Shown one piece after another: positions 32,140 through 46,340 of a DNA stretch of 64,000 nucleotides (the stretch's first letter is position 1; every line of letters starts with the position of its first letter). Position numbers and translations under genes: made by a program. Source of the DNA: Agelaius tricolor (lineage: Eukaryota; Chordata; Aves; Passeriformes; Icteridae); NCBI GenBank assembly GCA_023055355.1, contig JALJCS010000001.1, forward strand, positions 78,594,881 through 78,658,880, given 5' to 3'. Under the pieces are notes generated by a model. That model was not told the origin of the DNA, did not search any database, and saw only the letters and a list, made by a program, of their open reading frames with translations.

Positions 32140-32891
32140 GGTTGAATTTTTTTGTCCTTGCCAAAATTCTCGGAAGCAAAGCTACACTGAACCAAAAAGA
32201 AAGGATTTTAATCATGCATATGGAGTAAGGCGCCAGTCAATTCAAAGAAGGTTTTGGAAAGGGCTACAATGGTCCTTATACTCTGGGTAAAAGTGCAGTG
32301 GAGAAATACCAGCCAAGTATTCTCAGGAGGTCAAAACAAGACAAAAGTTTACTGCCAAACTGTAGAAAAATCAGGAAATTTTGGCAAAAATTTTAGTAAA
32401 ACATCCAATCAACACAAAACATCTCAGCACTAATTTGGCCCATTCAACTTAGCAAGCTTTAAACCCATTTGATGTTAAGTTACTCAAAATGTTCCAAGAA
32501 GAGGGAATTCAAAGAGAAGAAGACAGGCAGACAGAAAAGATACAGAAAAGATGCAGCTACCAGCTCCTGTGTTCCAGTGGTGTTCAGATAGCAGCTGAGG
32601 AAAGTGGGGTCAGGACACGTGCTGTCCTCATGCTCAGCCTTAAATACCCCTTGGCCCTCATGGGCTCCTCTCCTAGGTGGGAATTCCCATCCCTTGGCCA
32701 CTCAGGAGCTGGCTTAGGTGAGAGTGGAGCCCTGCCTCTGGTGTGCCATGACTGCAGCTCTGCAGGCTGGGGTACTGGCTCTGGAATGGGGTGTGGGGCA
32801 GTTCACTGTCTCACCAGGGCAAGGCCCAACCTGACCCCTCTCCCACACCCCAAAATGTCTTGAGACATCAAGACTTCCAAACTGTGACACA
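32140..32891 (-). mobile_element. Candidate old LTR, minus strand
   Basis: The GC-richer part (32480-32880) resembles the U3 and TATA region of a passerine LTR. On the minus strand it would start TGTGTCACAG near 32891 and has TATTTAAGG with TATTTAA at 32646-32640. An ATTAAA variant signal lies near 32208-32203. The left limit is a guess and no target duplication was found. Assignment rests on recalled similarity. Confidence 0.45.
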
Positions 32892-35207
32892 TGGTTTATC
32901 ACCAGGTTACATATATGCACATTACTATCAAGAATATTTTAAAGACATTGAAAAAAAGGTCCATTTCTTTTGTACAAGAGAGCATGAATTCTGTATCATG
33001 GAAACCACTGCAAAATAGACTTTTCTTCAAGAGAATAGAAGATTAACACTAAACACCATTTGTGGTGTCCCTTCTCCAATTAATTTCCACTTTGAGTGGT
33101 GACCTTGTGAAAGTGTTCTCTGTAAACATTATGGTTTTGCAATCATTATTTTTCAACCTGGACTATTTATAATTATTTTCACAACTGAAAAATTCATTTC
33201 AAGTAATATATTTTGCTTTTCCTGTTTTTTGCATAATGAAATAGTTTAAAAACAGATCCTACCTTTTTTTTTTTCTTTTACTTTGCTTTTGTAGTTTGTC
33301 AGTATTAGCTGAAGAGCTGCATAAATAATTTCAGATTATAGTTTTTAGTTAAATTCTTTATTCTGACTGTTGTTTAACTGTTCTATATTCCTTTTTGCAA
33401 TTTCTATAGTTTGGTTGTTAACCTAAGTGAAATAGCTTATGAGTAAATTAACATTTTTAAATGGGAGAATTATGAAAACCAAAGCCAAATAATGCACCAG
33501 TGGGATGACTTTTCATGCTAAATTTTATGAAATGTTTTGATTTTCTATTTCTTCATGAATTCCCAGTAGCTATACAAAGGCTTCAAAACAAACAAGTAAC
33601 ATTACCTGCACATCAGGGAACAAAATTCAGTAGTTTTTTTGTCTTTTCAAAGCATAAAAGCAATTCTGTGGAAACTTAACATATAGTCAGATTTGTTATA
33701 TATGTACATGTAAAATGTTGACATTTTCCTTATAGAGTAAGACCACAAAAATGTGTTTCTTTCATGTTAGATAAGTTAGCAATAAACAACACAAAGATAT
33801 TATGAAAGGTTTTATAATGCTAAAAATATTTCTGAAGCTAAAGCAACTGTTCTTAGAGAAAAGGTTACATAAAACCAACCATAGTTTTCAGAATTCAATA
33901 GTATATATCAGTTAGCATAGACGTCTTTATGAATATTAGTCTGTTAGCCCTTCCAAACACATTTCTATATATATTCCCATGAATAACCAACACAATGTCA
34001 GTTATCTTTTATCGTCACTAGACAAAAAAATTTAATAAAACTATTTAATCTAAAGTCAATACTATGCAACTATTTATATTTTCTAAAGTCTGTGTGACTT
34101 ATGGCTTTTTATTTACTTTTTTTTTGTATTTATTTTTTATCCAGATATGAATTTGCCTAAAAACCCCAAAAATCTATAAAGTAGAGGAAAAACATGGATT
34201 TAAACCAAGCCTCATCTAAATCTCAGGCAAACCAAGGACAATCTCACAGCCAGTTATGGTATTATGAGAAACTTAGCAATACCTACAAGTATTATTGGAC
34301 AGTCCCAAGAGGTGCAGTAATCACATGGCAGATTTGAGTTCTGATTTTGCAGTGCATATCTATTTCTTATTGAGAGCACAATAGCGATTGATTCACACCT
34401 ACTTCATTCTATCCCAAATACTTGGAGATATTTTAATTCTTATCTATCCAAATAGTTAAAGTGTGCCTATGTGACTCAGGCAGAAAGGTCACAAGTCTCC
34501 TGTTTTAAAAACGGGATCTCTCAGAACCTCAAGGTGCACAGATCTTGCCCTTTCACATTTTTATGAGGAAGAGAGATGTCTGCCCTTCAAAGAGAAACCC
34601 TTGCTGTGATTGTTAGGATAACCTTATCAGCCTCAGGATACATTTAAGTACATGATACATTTAAGCACTTGTCCACACTTGAGCTGCTTTACTTGTTTCT
34701 GATGGAGTGGGTTTCTGCGCAGGATACCTCCCTTGTGTTTACATTCTGAAGTCCATTGAGTGTGACTTTGAAAGCTTATATTACATTTTTTCTTTCTGAA
34801 ATCCCTAGGATGAACATATTATAGAACTAAGATTTATTTTTAAGCTTTTCCACTTTCCTATTTGGTGCATTGTTATCTTTCAATAGCACAGTACAGTAAA
34901 CATTTTGTGTTTTATATGATTAGCAAAATTTCTACCTCCATACTGTTATTTTTGTGTCATGTTTAATCAGCTGTGTTTCCTTCCCACCAGTACATTGGTT
35001 TAGTGGATTTGTTTAGGCATTAGATTATTAAGCATTCCATCATATATGACACCAACATAGCAGAACCTTGTGGGTTCTCCTAAAATAATGTTAACATGTT
35101 CTGTGAGGGCTCTTACAAGCTCTTGAGTTGACTCTGAAACTATGGGTTTTTTTTCAGAAGGAGAAGTGCATTTTTTTCGTTCTATTCCATTTGAATTAAT
35201 TCAAGTG
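32892..35207. other. Non-coding, nothing assigned
   Basis: Strongly AT-rich, with T-rich runs (for example near 33263-33290). No coding or repeat family signal. Confidence 0.5.
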
Positions 35208-35900
35208 TTCTGCAGAGGGATCTGGACAGGCTGGAGGAGTCAAGGCCAATCATGTAAGGTTCAACAAGGCCAAGTGCTGAGTCCTGTGCTTGGATCAGAA
35301 CAACCCCTGCAGTGCTACAGGCTGAAGAAAAGTGGCTGGAAAGCTGCTCATGAGAAAAGGACTTGAGGGTGCTGGTCAACAGCAGCTGAACATGAGCCAG
35401 GGTATGTTCAGGTGGCCAAGAAGGCCAATGACATCCTGGCCTGTATCAGCAATGGTGGGGCAGCAGGACCAGGGCAGTGATTATCACTCTGTACTCGGCA
35501 CTGGTGAGGCTGCACCTCAAGTGCTGTGTCCAATTCTGGGCTCCTCTCTGCAAGAAAAACTTTGAGGAGCTGGAGGGGGTTCAGAGATGGGCAATGGAGC
35601 TGGCAAAAGTTCTGGGACACAATTCTGATAAGGAGCATCTGGGGCAGCTGGGAGTGTTTATCCTGGAGAAAAGAGGGCTCAGGGGAGCCCTTATCACTCT
35701 CTAAGACTGCCTGAAAGGAGGTTGTAACCAGATGGGGGTCAGTCTCTTCTCTCAAGTGAAAAGAGATAGGACAAGAGTAAATGACCTCAAGTTGTGTCAG
35801 GGTAGATTGGATATTAGATTGGACTTCTTAAAAGAAGTCATTATCTCTTTGGGAAATCCAAAAGAGGGCACCAGAGTTTCAAAGCTTGTCAAAATACAGC
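35208..35900 (+). mobile_element. CR1 LINE fragment, 3' half of ORF2
   Basis: Plus-strand CR1 copy. Recognisable ORF2 C-terminal pieces occur in order across frame changes: LVRLHLKCCVQFWAPL near 35504-35550, EKRGLRGALI near 35671-35700, and GVSLFSQV then GRLDIR near 35733-35820. At least one frameshift (about 35700-35735) breaks it. The 3' terminal repeat is not clear. Confidence 0.92.
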
Positions 35901-38825
35901 AAGTCTCATGCAGCATCTAAATTGTTCAACTATTTTAAATAGGTGTTGCACTTTTATATCTAAGATCTTCTCCAGATATATTTATTCATTCTGAAAACTG
36001 CCAATTTCATAAAGTCAAGCAGATGTTTTTGAACATGTACCCATTCAGCACAGAAACACATTTATCCTGAAGACTTTCTTCCAAGAAGCAATTGATAGGA
36101 AAAAGAAGGAGGTCCAATTCTTAGATTTATAAAATAATTGTACTGTTACAGTCCCAATTTTGAAACCCAGAGTGCTTAGTTATACCAACATTACAAAGGA
36201 ATACACCGTTCTTTCTCATTCCTGAGCAATACACATGTATGAAAAACTGTACTAAAGAAGTGACAGAGCATAGAGCAAAAACATAGCAATTTCAGAAGCC
36301 ACAAAAAATGATAATATTAAAAAAAAAAACTCCATTGTGGTATATTGTCAATAAGGTTGCTTTCTCCTTCTGCTACAACAGTGTTTGTTGAGATAGCTGG
36401 CTCTACCAGTCTCCAACATTGTTAAACCCCAAACATTATTTATTTTTAGAATTGGAAACATCCAGTAGAGCTCATGGTTTTCATGACATCTGTTCAGAGC
36501 TGAATAAAACTGAATATTGATATTAATGAGCAATATGATGGAAGAGTGAGTATAGTTGTTGACATTTAAGAGCAAAACAGGATTAGAATTAAAATTATCT
36601 TGACAAACAGGAATAATGGCCTGGGAAAAAATATGGTGAAATTAATCACTGCAAAGTATATATTTAAGTTAAGCAATGTGAAATAGGAAGACCTGGTTAC
36701 GAAGCAGAAGTAGGTAAAGACTGAGAACTATTGTGCTTCAGATTCTACACTGCAGTAGTATAATGTTATGGTGGAAAAATTAAGGTCACACTCAGATGGA
36801 TGAATTGGTGTTTCACGTGTAAGACACCTAAAATAGAGTTTGTACTCTTCCCCCCCCCCCTTTCTCTCTCTCTCTCTCTCCCCCCTCCCTCTCCTCCTCC
36901 CCTCCTCTCCCCCCGAAAGAGTTATTTCTGTTCACCTCATTCACTATTTTGTATCCGACTCGCAATTTAAGTATCTTTTTGAGTACTTGAAAATTGATTG
37001 GTTAAACCTACTTCTCAGCTGCTGCAGGCTGAAGTTTTTCAATGAATCTCTGACACACATTCCTACAGATTAGACATTAGCATTGGGTAGCTAACAGTTT
37101 GGAACAGAATTTAATAAGAAGAGAGGACAGACTATAAAGTAATGTGCAGGACAATCTGACCAGCACCCAGATGAACTCTTCTATAGCCATTCTCTCTAGT
37201 CATTCAGGCTTGTACTTCCCTTTCCTTATCTTTGGCCCTTCCACTAAAAATTCCATAATATGTTTTGCACAACTCCACATGCCCTCTTAAATATCCCATA
37301 ATATGAGGATACTTTCCAAAGAGACCCATGAACATCTTGTTTCACTTGTCTTGTCAGCTACAAACTTAAGGTTGAATGTCATCAAGCCTGTCTATGAATG
37401 AATGTGTTCCTCAATAGCCCAGAATTCAGCAACACAAAACATTTCATCTTTCTTATTGTTATCTCCAACATTAGGATTTTATTTATTATTTTCTTTACTG
37501 TTTTTTGGTCTTTTTTTTTAATGCTGACTCCTTGCTAAGCAGAAATCCTTACAAATTTGGTATAGCAGTTCCTTCCTATTCCCTGGTAAGGATGTGATTC
37601 TGATTTTATTGATGTAGACAGATTCTCCTTGATTAGATGGGATTTTGACTCATTTCTGCAGTAACTGTCTGTCAAGTTCCCTTTTAGTTACAATCTTTGA
37701 AGGTAACCAAAATTTGTCTAAGGCTGAGCATACGGATCTAATTGCACTTTCTTTGAGCAAAGGGTGGAATAGATAACTTCCTGAGCAACCTTTCAACTAA
37801 ATTAGTGCATAATTGAATTTATTTATTTATTTTACAGTCTAGACTTTAGACATCTGTTATTTCTGCTGAGAAATGACTGTTTTTTACTACATCGTGAGCA
37901 CTGCAATGAGGATGTCTCTCTAAAACAGGTGTTATTCCTTCCTTTCTTCCTTCTTTCTTGCCTTCCTTTTTTTCTTTTCTATTTCATATAGCACAAATAT
38001 CAAATAAAGTCTATGCACTGTTGTTGTCTGATATAATGTCCATTTCAATCTGTATATATTACTAATGCATATAACCTAACCACACAAACACATTCTGCAT
38101 TCCATTAAGGTTTCAGCCTATCTGACATATTCCAGAGCTAGATTTTCCTTCAGTGGGTGGAAATGTTTATGCGTGTGCAAGCACAGAGAGCTGGTAACAA
38201 CCTCATGGAGGACTGAATATTGTCTCCTTGTATCATATAATCCCTGCCAGCAGACTCAATTTGCCTATGTGCAGCATTTGATGACATAGCCATGCTGTTC
38301 CTAAGCCCAGAGCAAATATGTTTTCTTTATATAGAACTCTATCAGGAAAACATATCAGATGACTGATTTAGTGATGCTTTACAAGTGTGCCTCAGCATTT
38401 ATCAGGCAAGATATTCTCATTAAAGCCTTTAAAGATTGTTTTATATGTGGGTATATATATACATACATGTGCCACCGTACCAATGAAGTCATCTATACTT
38501 TTAAAACGGAAGGATCCCTTGTTTGTTATTTAATACAGGAAAGACCCCTTTCCCAATAGGTAACAAAACACCAACACCCTCTTTTGGAGGTTAAAAGAGT
38601 TTAGCCATATGAATTTCACAATCCGAAGAAAAAAGGTAACTAGCTTTTTGTGTGTATTAGTACAGATCTAATTATGACTTGTGATGAGTACTGTCTCCAT
38701 CTCCAGGTGCACATAGCAATGTTAGCAGTCTGAGTAATAACTGATAAATGTACACAACCTTATGCTCATGCTCAAAAAAAATGCATTAAAAAAAAAATAA
38801 AACAAAAAACCGAAAAAACAGATAA
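35901..38825. other. Non-coding, with a pyrimidine tract
   Basis: AT-rich DNA with no gene recognised. Notable only for the polypyrimidine tract at 36848-36914 and a T/C-rich stretch near 37930-37980. Confidence 0.5.
36848..36914. repeat. Polypyrimidine (C/T) tract, about 67 bp
   Basis: An almost pure C/T run: a C block, a (CT)n block at about 36861-36880, then mixed CCTCC units. Such mirror-like tracts can form triplex DNA and are often misassembled. Confidence 0.9.
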
Positions 38826-39430
38826 CAAAGTGATGATGAGCCAGCAATGTGCGATTGCAGCCATGAAGGCGATCGGCATCGTGGCCTGCATTCAGCAGAG
38901 GGTTGTCAGCAGTCCAAGAGAAGTGATTCTTCTCCTCTACTCAGCTGTGGTGACATACATGTGGAGCACTGTGCTCAGTTCTTGGTCTTCCAGTTCAGCA
39001 GTGACACAAACATCCTGGAGTATGTCCAGCAAAATGTCATGGAGATGACCAAGGGATTGAAGCATCTGACATATGAGAGGCTGATAGAGCTGGCATTGTT
39101 CAGCCAGGAGAAGAGAAGGCTCAGTGTGCATAAATACCTGAGGAGGAAGACAAGAAGATGGGAGTCAGGGTCTCAGTAGTATGCAGTGACAGGACAAATG
39201 GCAGTGGACAGAAACTGGAATACACAAAATTCTATTTAAACACAAGAAAAAAGTATTCATGAGGTGGTGATCTGACAGTAGAACAAGTTACTCAGAGAGT
39301 TTCAGTGTCTATTCTTAGGAATAATCAATGCCCATGAAAAACTTGCTCTAGCTGACCTTACTCTAAACAACAGGGTTTGACTAGATGATCTCCAGAGTCT
39401 TTTCAAGCCTTTACTGTTCAGTGAGTCTCA
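38826..39430 (+). mobile_element. CR1 LINE fragment, 3' end
   Basis: Plus-strand copy including ORF2 C-terminal remnants (38830-39180) and the 3' untranslated end, recognised by GACTAGATGATCTCCAGAG near 39380-39398 and a closing TTCAGTGAGTCT instead of the usual TTCTGTGATTCT. Frames are broken. Confidence 0.88.
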
Positions 39431-41208
39431 TATACAAATACATGCACAAGCATGCACTTTTTACATATTCTTCATGCAAATTATCAAATATTATAATACT
39501 GATCTCTCAGTAGGACTATAATGTTGCTAAACACTTTAGACATTTATTTTATATTATTTTTGTATGAAGTTCATGTCGTATTTGTCTACACAGTGTTCTG
39601 GTGAACAGGCATACACCAGGACAGCATTTTCCAGGTGTAAGAGCTTCCAGTACTTTCAAGTAAACAAAACTCATTGTCTGCTTTCAGGGCAGATAGAGGA
39701 CACTGCTGGTGTCCTAGATTTACCTTACAGCTCTCAAATCTCCACAAAAACACACAATTAGTATAGTCTGCTGGAAAAAAAAAAAAAAAAGTGGCAAATT
39801 CATTCCATTATAACAAAGTAATTAAATCAGATATCTTTGTTCAGTCTTAGAAATGGCCCCTAACACCAATCAGAGAGAGCAGCAAACACAAATAAACACC
39901 AGTCTCTCTCTCCTGCACTGTTCTTTTTCCTCACTTGAAAGACTAGGGCAAATGGAATAAATCAGAGTCTGATGTTCAGCTCCTGACGCTGCTAGAATTT
40001 TCCTCCGCCTTCTAAGCCAGAGACTCTTTTGTTTTTGTTAGGCAAGATATTGCCACAACAGAGTAGTAGTTTACTATACATATTTCTTAATCTTGTAGGA
40101 AAGAGTAAATATTCTGTTGTACTCAGAATGTAAGGTCATTTATCTGAATTTCTCTTAGCTTGGCTACATCACATTAGAGATATGTGGGCAGACGAAAGAT
40201 TTTATTTTTCTTTTTTTCCAGCTTGTCTTCCCACATGGTTTTTCCTTCAAAAAATTCCCTTTACACATTGTAACAAAAAGATAAATTGCTATAATTAAGC
40301 AGCTCCTCTGCAGATTTTTCTCTCTTCTTTAATATGTAGTATGATCTTTATTCAGTGATTTTCTTCAGAGACAAAAATCCAAATTGTGGGATATAACCGA
40401 GGCAGTATGGCATTTTCCATGAGGAAAAATCTGGAATATATCCTTAAGCGCTGTTAGTTTTTCTTTCTATCAAAGAGTCCTTTCCTTAGGGAGAAGACAT
40501 AAGTTAGTTGGATTTGTTCTATTCAGAACAGTGACAGTGCATTAAAGCCCAGTGGTTAAGATTTTCACTCACCTCTTGTTTGTCAAAAGAATACTCTGAC
40601 CTGTAAACTACAGCATGAGGAACAGAAGGGGGAAGGAAAAGTGCCACCTGCTGTGTCTTATTTCTCCAGCTACAATTGAATTATTTCAGAATGACAACTG
40701 TAAGACTCAGAGGGTTGGTGACATGGGACAAATGACAGTGATTTCTATAGCTTAGTGAGCAAAATTTTCAGAAGGGACATGACAGATCACAGCTGTAGGT
40801 TTTTCTCCCTGTATTACTGGTATGGTGCATTTCATTGTTTATTTATATTTTTATTTTTTTGACAGAAGGGCAAATGACAAAGTTAATGCCTCATTCCACA
40901 AACAGTACCATGGAGGTCAGGATGGCAATGCACTGTATAATGCTATTGTATTCATGTTCCAGGATCAAAAACTGTGTGAGGAAGCAGTTTCTAAAAATCA
41001 GATGTTAAAAGTTTACCCTCTCTGATTGTTTGCCTGCTCTTTCAAAGTCTGCTGGATCATCCCTTCTACTCAGATTTTTGTTTTGTTAAGCTCTGCATTC
41101 ACTGAAAATTGCATTAAATCTGGAAGGGTTGGTTTCTTGTCTGTTTGTTAAAGTACAGAATTGTTCCTTTAAATACATTTTGAAACTGCTGCATCTATGC
41201 CCTTCCAG
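39431..41208. other. Non-coding, nothing assigned
   Basis: AT-rich spacer between CR1 copies; an A run at about 39774-39790. No element recognised. Confidence 0.5.
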
Positions 41209-41790
41209 TGTTTCACAGGATTGTTGAGGATGAAATGGACTTGAGGAGACCTTCTAGTCCAACTCCCTTACTCCATGAGGATCACTTAGAGCAGGTCATG
41301 CAGGACTGCCCAGTGCGCTTTGAATATCCCCAAGGATAGAGACTCCACAACCTCTCTGGAAAACCTTTCCCAGTGCTCAGTCACTCCCACAGGAAAAAGT
41401 GAATGCGATGGGTTAAATGTCATGTTTTTTTAATTTGTGCCTGTTGTGTCTGGTCCTGTCAGTAGCACTGAGAAGAGCCTGGTTCCTGCATCTTCTTTCT
41501 GTCCTGATGGTTATTTTCTTTAGGTTTCCCTGATTCAGGGTAAACTGTCACAGTTCTCTCAGCCTTTCCTTATAAGGAGAGATGCTTTCATACCTTCGTG
41601 ATCTTTGTGGTCCTGCACTGGAAACACTTCAGTAAGAACATATCTTACTTGTGCTGGGGAGCCAAGAACTGGACCCAGAACTCACCAGTGCTGAGCAGAG
41701 AGCAAAATTCAGCTTCCTCAATCTGCTGTCAGCAGATGTCTTCCTAGAGCTTGAGGTGGGGCTGACCAGCCTGAAGTTCCCTTAATCTTT
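41209..41790 (-). mobile_element. CR1 LINE fragment, 3' end
   Basis: Minus-strand copy, strongly decayed. Recognisable blocks include the 3' end near 41210-41270, CTCAGCCTTTCCTTATAAGGAGA near 41559-41581 (first 20 bases diagnostic), and CTGGACCCAGAACTCACCAG near 41671-41690. No open frame remains. Confidence 0.8.
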
Positions 41791-44700
41791 CTTCTTGCCC
41801 TTCTCAAAGATAACAGCCACAATTTCTTTCTTATATAATATATAATTTTGTATTATTTTCTCTAAACTACAATTCAGAGGTATAAATACAGACAGAAAAG
41901 AGCATTATAAAAATAAATTTGTCTGTTTATATGAACTCCTGGCCTTTCTATTTGCCTGAGGAGCCAGAACCTGTCACGTAGCATCAGTGATTGTGTCTAT
42001 ACTGCTATTCTAACTGTGCCTGGGAGTGTGCACAGGCACTGGAAAATCCCTGTTATATCATGAGTTCTTCAGGATGGATGTGGTACTGTCTAGGCCACCT
42101 TGTACTGTCCCAAACACTCTCCAGGCAGAATTCAAGAGGAAAAGAACAGTGTATGACCATTCCCATTACTTGGTTTACATACAGCTCAACCTATTTTAGG
42201 GCTAAAAACATTTGTTAACAGAAAATGTAAGTTTAATGACAAAGAATTGTCTATTCACCTTTAATTTACTAATTGAAATATAGCCAATGTTTTGTTTGTT
42301 TGTTGTTTTTTTTCCAAATAAGTTTTTTAGAAACAAAATCATAAAGGCCATTGTGAAAGAATAAAAACAGAGTTTCACCCACATTTTACCCTTTTCAATA
42401 CAAAGATATGTTGCAGGACTGGCTAAAGTTCAGTGTAATACAAAAATCTTGTTATCCTTTGCAAGGTCAAAGATTTTGCAACCAGTCTATGTATTGACAT
42501 ACAATAACCTGCAAATGACTGGGACTTTCTGCACATGCTTCACGTGCAGTAATTATTTTCTTTAAAGAAACAGAGTTTAAGACATATCAGATCAAAGAAC
42601 AAGTAGGAAATTATAATTGTAAACCTGAATAATCACTGTGATATTTTTAATGCTCTTCTATATGCCTATAGTGCTTTTTGTGTAAAAGACATGATCCTAA
42701 GTATATCTTTGAATAGAATATTGTGGAGATCAACTAAAAATATAGGGAACATTTATATACAGCAACAGAGAAAATTAGTCTGTGATGTTTTTCAATGTGC
42801 AAACTCTTCAGGAAGGGAATGTGAAGTCTCTGAGTTTTGAAAAGATGTGAATATACTAAAAAATGCTGCAGATCAATAGCAAGTTCATCAAATTTCTTCT
42901 TTTTCTGATGTCTCTGTATTTAGCAATAATTCTTCCTAACCTTTTGGAACAGATGAGAATGGAAAGGTAATTGCTTCTAGTAATAAAAAGAAAAAAAATT
43001 CTGATCTAAACCTCTGTTTTCAGCTAGGTGTGCCTTAGCCCTACAAATTTCTCCATTCCATTAGGAAATTACTGGTTTTGGAAGTTTGTTCCTTTTCAAA
43101 TTTCTCTTTAGTATATCAGAGAGAAGTTATGAGATTGTGTAGGCCTCCAGTGAATCCACGTTTCAGACTTTTTCTGACAACGCGGTCACAACAATACTCC
43201 CTAGAGTTGCAAAGCAACACAAACTACATGTCTCCAGGTCTCCATGAGAGATGGAAAGCATTCAGTAGCTTTATGTGCCAAACACAGCACATGCTCTTAC
43301 ATGGATCACAGGGAAAATCATAATTCATAAAATGAACTGAGATAAAGATTTGAGTTTGGTTTTTCCCCTCTTTTTTTTTCCCCATATATGTAAAAGAATG
43401 CTTAAATTACTGCTGAATCTAGAAAAATATAATTACAGCAGAGGTGTGAGCTATAAAACATACATCTAACAGAAAAAGGTAAAAATACTTGGCCAGAGGC
43501 AGCAGTTTTCCTGTCTTGAAGTGATTTGGCTCTGCAGAGCTTGCATCCATACAGATAAACTCTCTTATAGTTCAAATATCATGGCATCATTCAAGGCAAC
43601 AACTGGAAATTGTTCCTGGCTCACAGTAACCCTCCAGGCATTCTAGGGTCTGCAGGTGAGAATAATAGTTGTCTTCAGCCAAAAAACCAAAACAAAACAG
43701 GACAAAAAAAAGTACAAACAACTTATCAGTATGAGCAATTCACTTCAGAATCTGGGAAATCATTAGTTTAAAAACAAAGTTTATGGTGTGAAAGCAGATT
43801 TTGTTATTACAGTGTATTGGAAAATGGTCTGAGGGAATGGTGGAAATTGTCGGGCCATTCTTACTTACCAGATCATGTCAATCATAGAGAAGCATTTGAG
43901 TAACTTGTCTTCTTCAGAAAAAGTTTCCTCTATGATTAAGAAAAATATGGTTTCCAACAAGACAGAAATCAGAGTCTTCTGAATCCTCAATAGATGGACC
44001 TAAGAGTATCAAGTCCATACCTAAACTTCCCATCCATGATTTGCTAGGACTGTGCAGGCTCATGTGGTAATTTTCCGAGCAACAAGCATTTCATTTCAGG
44101 AGGCAAGGACCAGTTCCCAAAAACAATTTCACTAAGGTCCTGTATCAAACTGAACTATACATGGTAGCTTTGTTTCGAATTCCATCTGGATGAGCAAATC
44201 AGTTTATATGTTTCCCTTTCCTATTAAAGTGATGAAATAAAAAATAGGGCTTCCTTATGTTTTATATCAGTAATAGCCTTTTGATGATACTTGTCATCCT
44301 GCAGTGAAGTGTAAACACAATAAATTTAACTGTAGAGTGAAGATAATCTAAACAAAAAAAGTGGAATAATATTCTCTTCTTCCATATAATCAGAAATTGT
44401 ACTGTTGCATGAGACAGGAATGCAATAACATCCCATACAATATTAAATATATGTATTTTAATATGGCTTAGAAGTTCACACAAATTGCATTTTTTGGTGA
44501 TATAAAGCATAAACACTTTGAGAAAATAATCATATTACTGAGAGAAGTTGCTTTGGGAGTGAATTTTCTGCAAAAATATTTTCCTGGCTAAAACATAAAA
44601 CACTAAAGAAAAGCAGGGATAATGAATATTCTTTATTCTGTCCTGTGAACCTCATGATACAATTCAATGTTCCAATGAAAGAAAATGGATGACTTCAGAA

Positions 44701-46315
44701 TAATATAGCAATGTTTAATGCCATAATCTATAAACAGTAGGAGTAGATATATATAAAAATCTAAAACACAGAGTAGGGAAGGAATAAGGACAAAGATGCA
44801 TATAGGTATCTTGGGGGAAAAAAAATTACCTATTTCAGCTATTTGAATCTGCATATTCACAACTCCTAGATAATTTTATATTCCTTTGTACAAGGATGTC
44901 CTGGACTCTTCCTGAGTAAGATTTCTCTCTTTCTAACAGGGTATGCAAACTGGATTATGTTTTTGTGATTTGTAAGACATTTAGAAAAATAAAATTACAA
45001 TCTATTAAACCAAATATTAATTTGTTTTGCAAGTCCTCCCTTTTTTTTAATGTGTTGATACAAGATACTTTTTTTTTTAGTTTCTTCACAATCACTCTTT
45101 TGCTGCTGTTGTTCTGTACCTTAACTTCATTTTACCTTCTTATAAATGTATTTACCTGTAGCTTGGAAAAATGTCAAACAGGAATTTCACTACTTTCATC
45201 TCATCAAGTGTTGAAAGAGAGTCAATTAAATTTCTAGGGACAGTTGCCACTCTTGAGTGGGAGTTAACAGTATATCCACCCACTACATATCCTGTATTCA
45301 GATTACTTCCAGCTTTTTTTATAAACCCTGAAAGAGCAATGCAACACTGACAGCAATAAAACTTAACCTTCAAGGAACTTAACCTTCAATTGACAATGTA
45401 AGGATGAGTCAGGGATACTGTGGAATCAGTGCAGTGAGGGAACTACAGGGACTACGAGAAATATCAATGCGTTTCTTGATGAATTCTCCCTGAATATGAA
45501 TAATGTTGGGGATACCCCACAGCAAAATTGTTCCAATGATACGCCAACTCAAAAGTGTTGTCAGCCATTCTTCCTAAGGAAGAGAAGTGGATTGCCTAGG
45601 CTTCATCCCTAATTCATTTCATCTTTCTCACAGACACAGATAATCTTTAAAGTCTTCTATTTCAAGAGCTGTGCATTACCCCATGTGTAATTAAAAACTC
45701 AAACTAAGGAATCTTTTCAGCTCTTTCTTCCCCTGTGTTAGTAATTTGCCTTTATGTGCTCTTTGTCCTACTTTACTTTTCCAACTTTAAACTATTTTAT
45801 TATTCTTAGTAGCCACCATAACATAATTCTGTTTATCTGCACGGAGTATATTTTCTTTGTCTCTAACAGGTGCACTACAGAAATTGTAATATTTTATTGG
45901 GGATTTTTTATCTAAAAGATTTAGAGAGAGAGAATTGTATTATGTTTCTACCATTGTAGCTCACAATGTTTGCTTTGCTTTCCTAAAACTAATGAATTCA
46001 AGGGAAGAACTGCATTTTTTTCTACATTCTGATGTTTAATTTACACTTGATTTGTATAGTCCTTCAGCATTAAAGAGTGCACCGATATATGCAATGCTTC
46101 ACCTTAGCTATAGAAATTTATCTTTTTAAAATTGTAATACAGGTTAGTTTCTGTTGCAGCCTGGAAGAACTTTTTGCTCTTTCATTTCAATAAGATGCTC
46201 ACTACCAATGATCAGGTTGATTAAGGTATATTGCTGAGGGATCTTTCATCTTTTTACCTTTACAAATAAATGACCAACTTCAAAACCAAGGGATGAATCC
46301 CCCAAGATGGGGAAT
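41791..46315. other. Non-coding, nothing assigned
   Basis: AT-rich sequence with many short frames on both strands and no supported exon, RNA or transposon. Confidence 0.5.
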
Positions 46316-46340
46316 TAAGGATGACTTCAAGTCATCCTTA
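46316..46340. repeat. Perfect 12-bp inverted repeat
   Basis: TAAGGATGACTT and AAGTCATCCTTA flank a single central C. The 25-bp near-palindrome could form a cruciform but has no known role. Confidence 0.85.
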
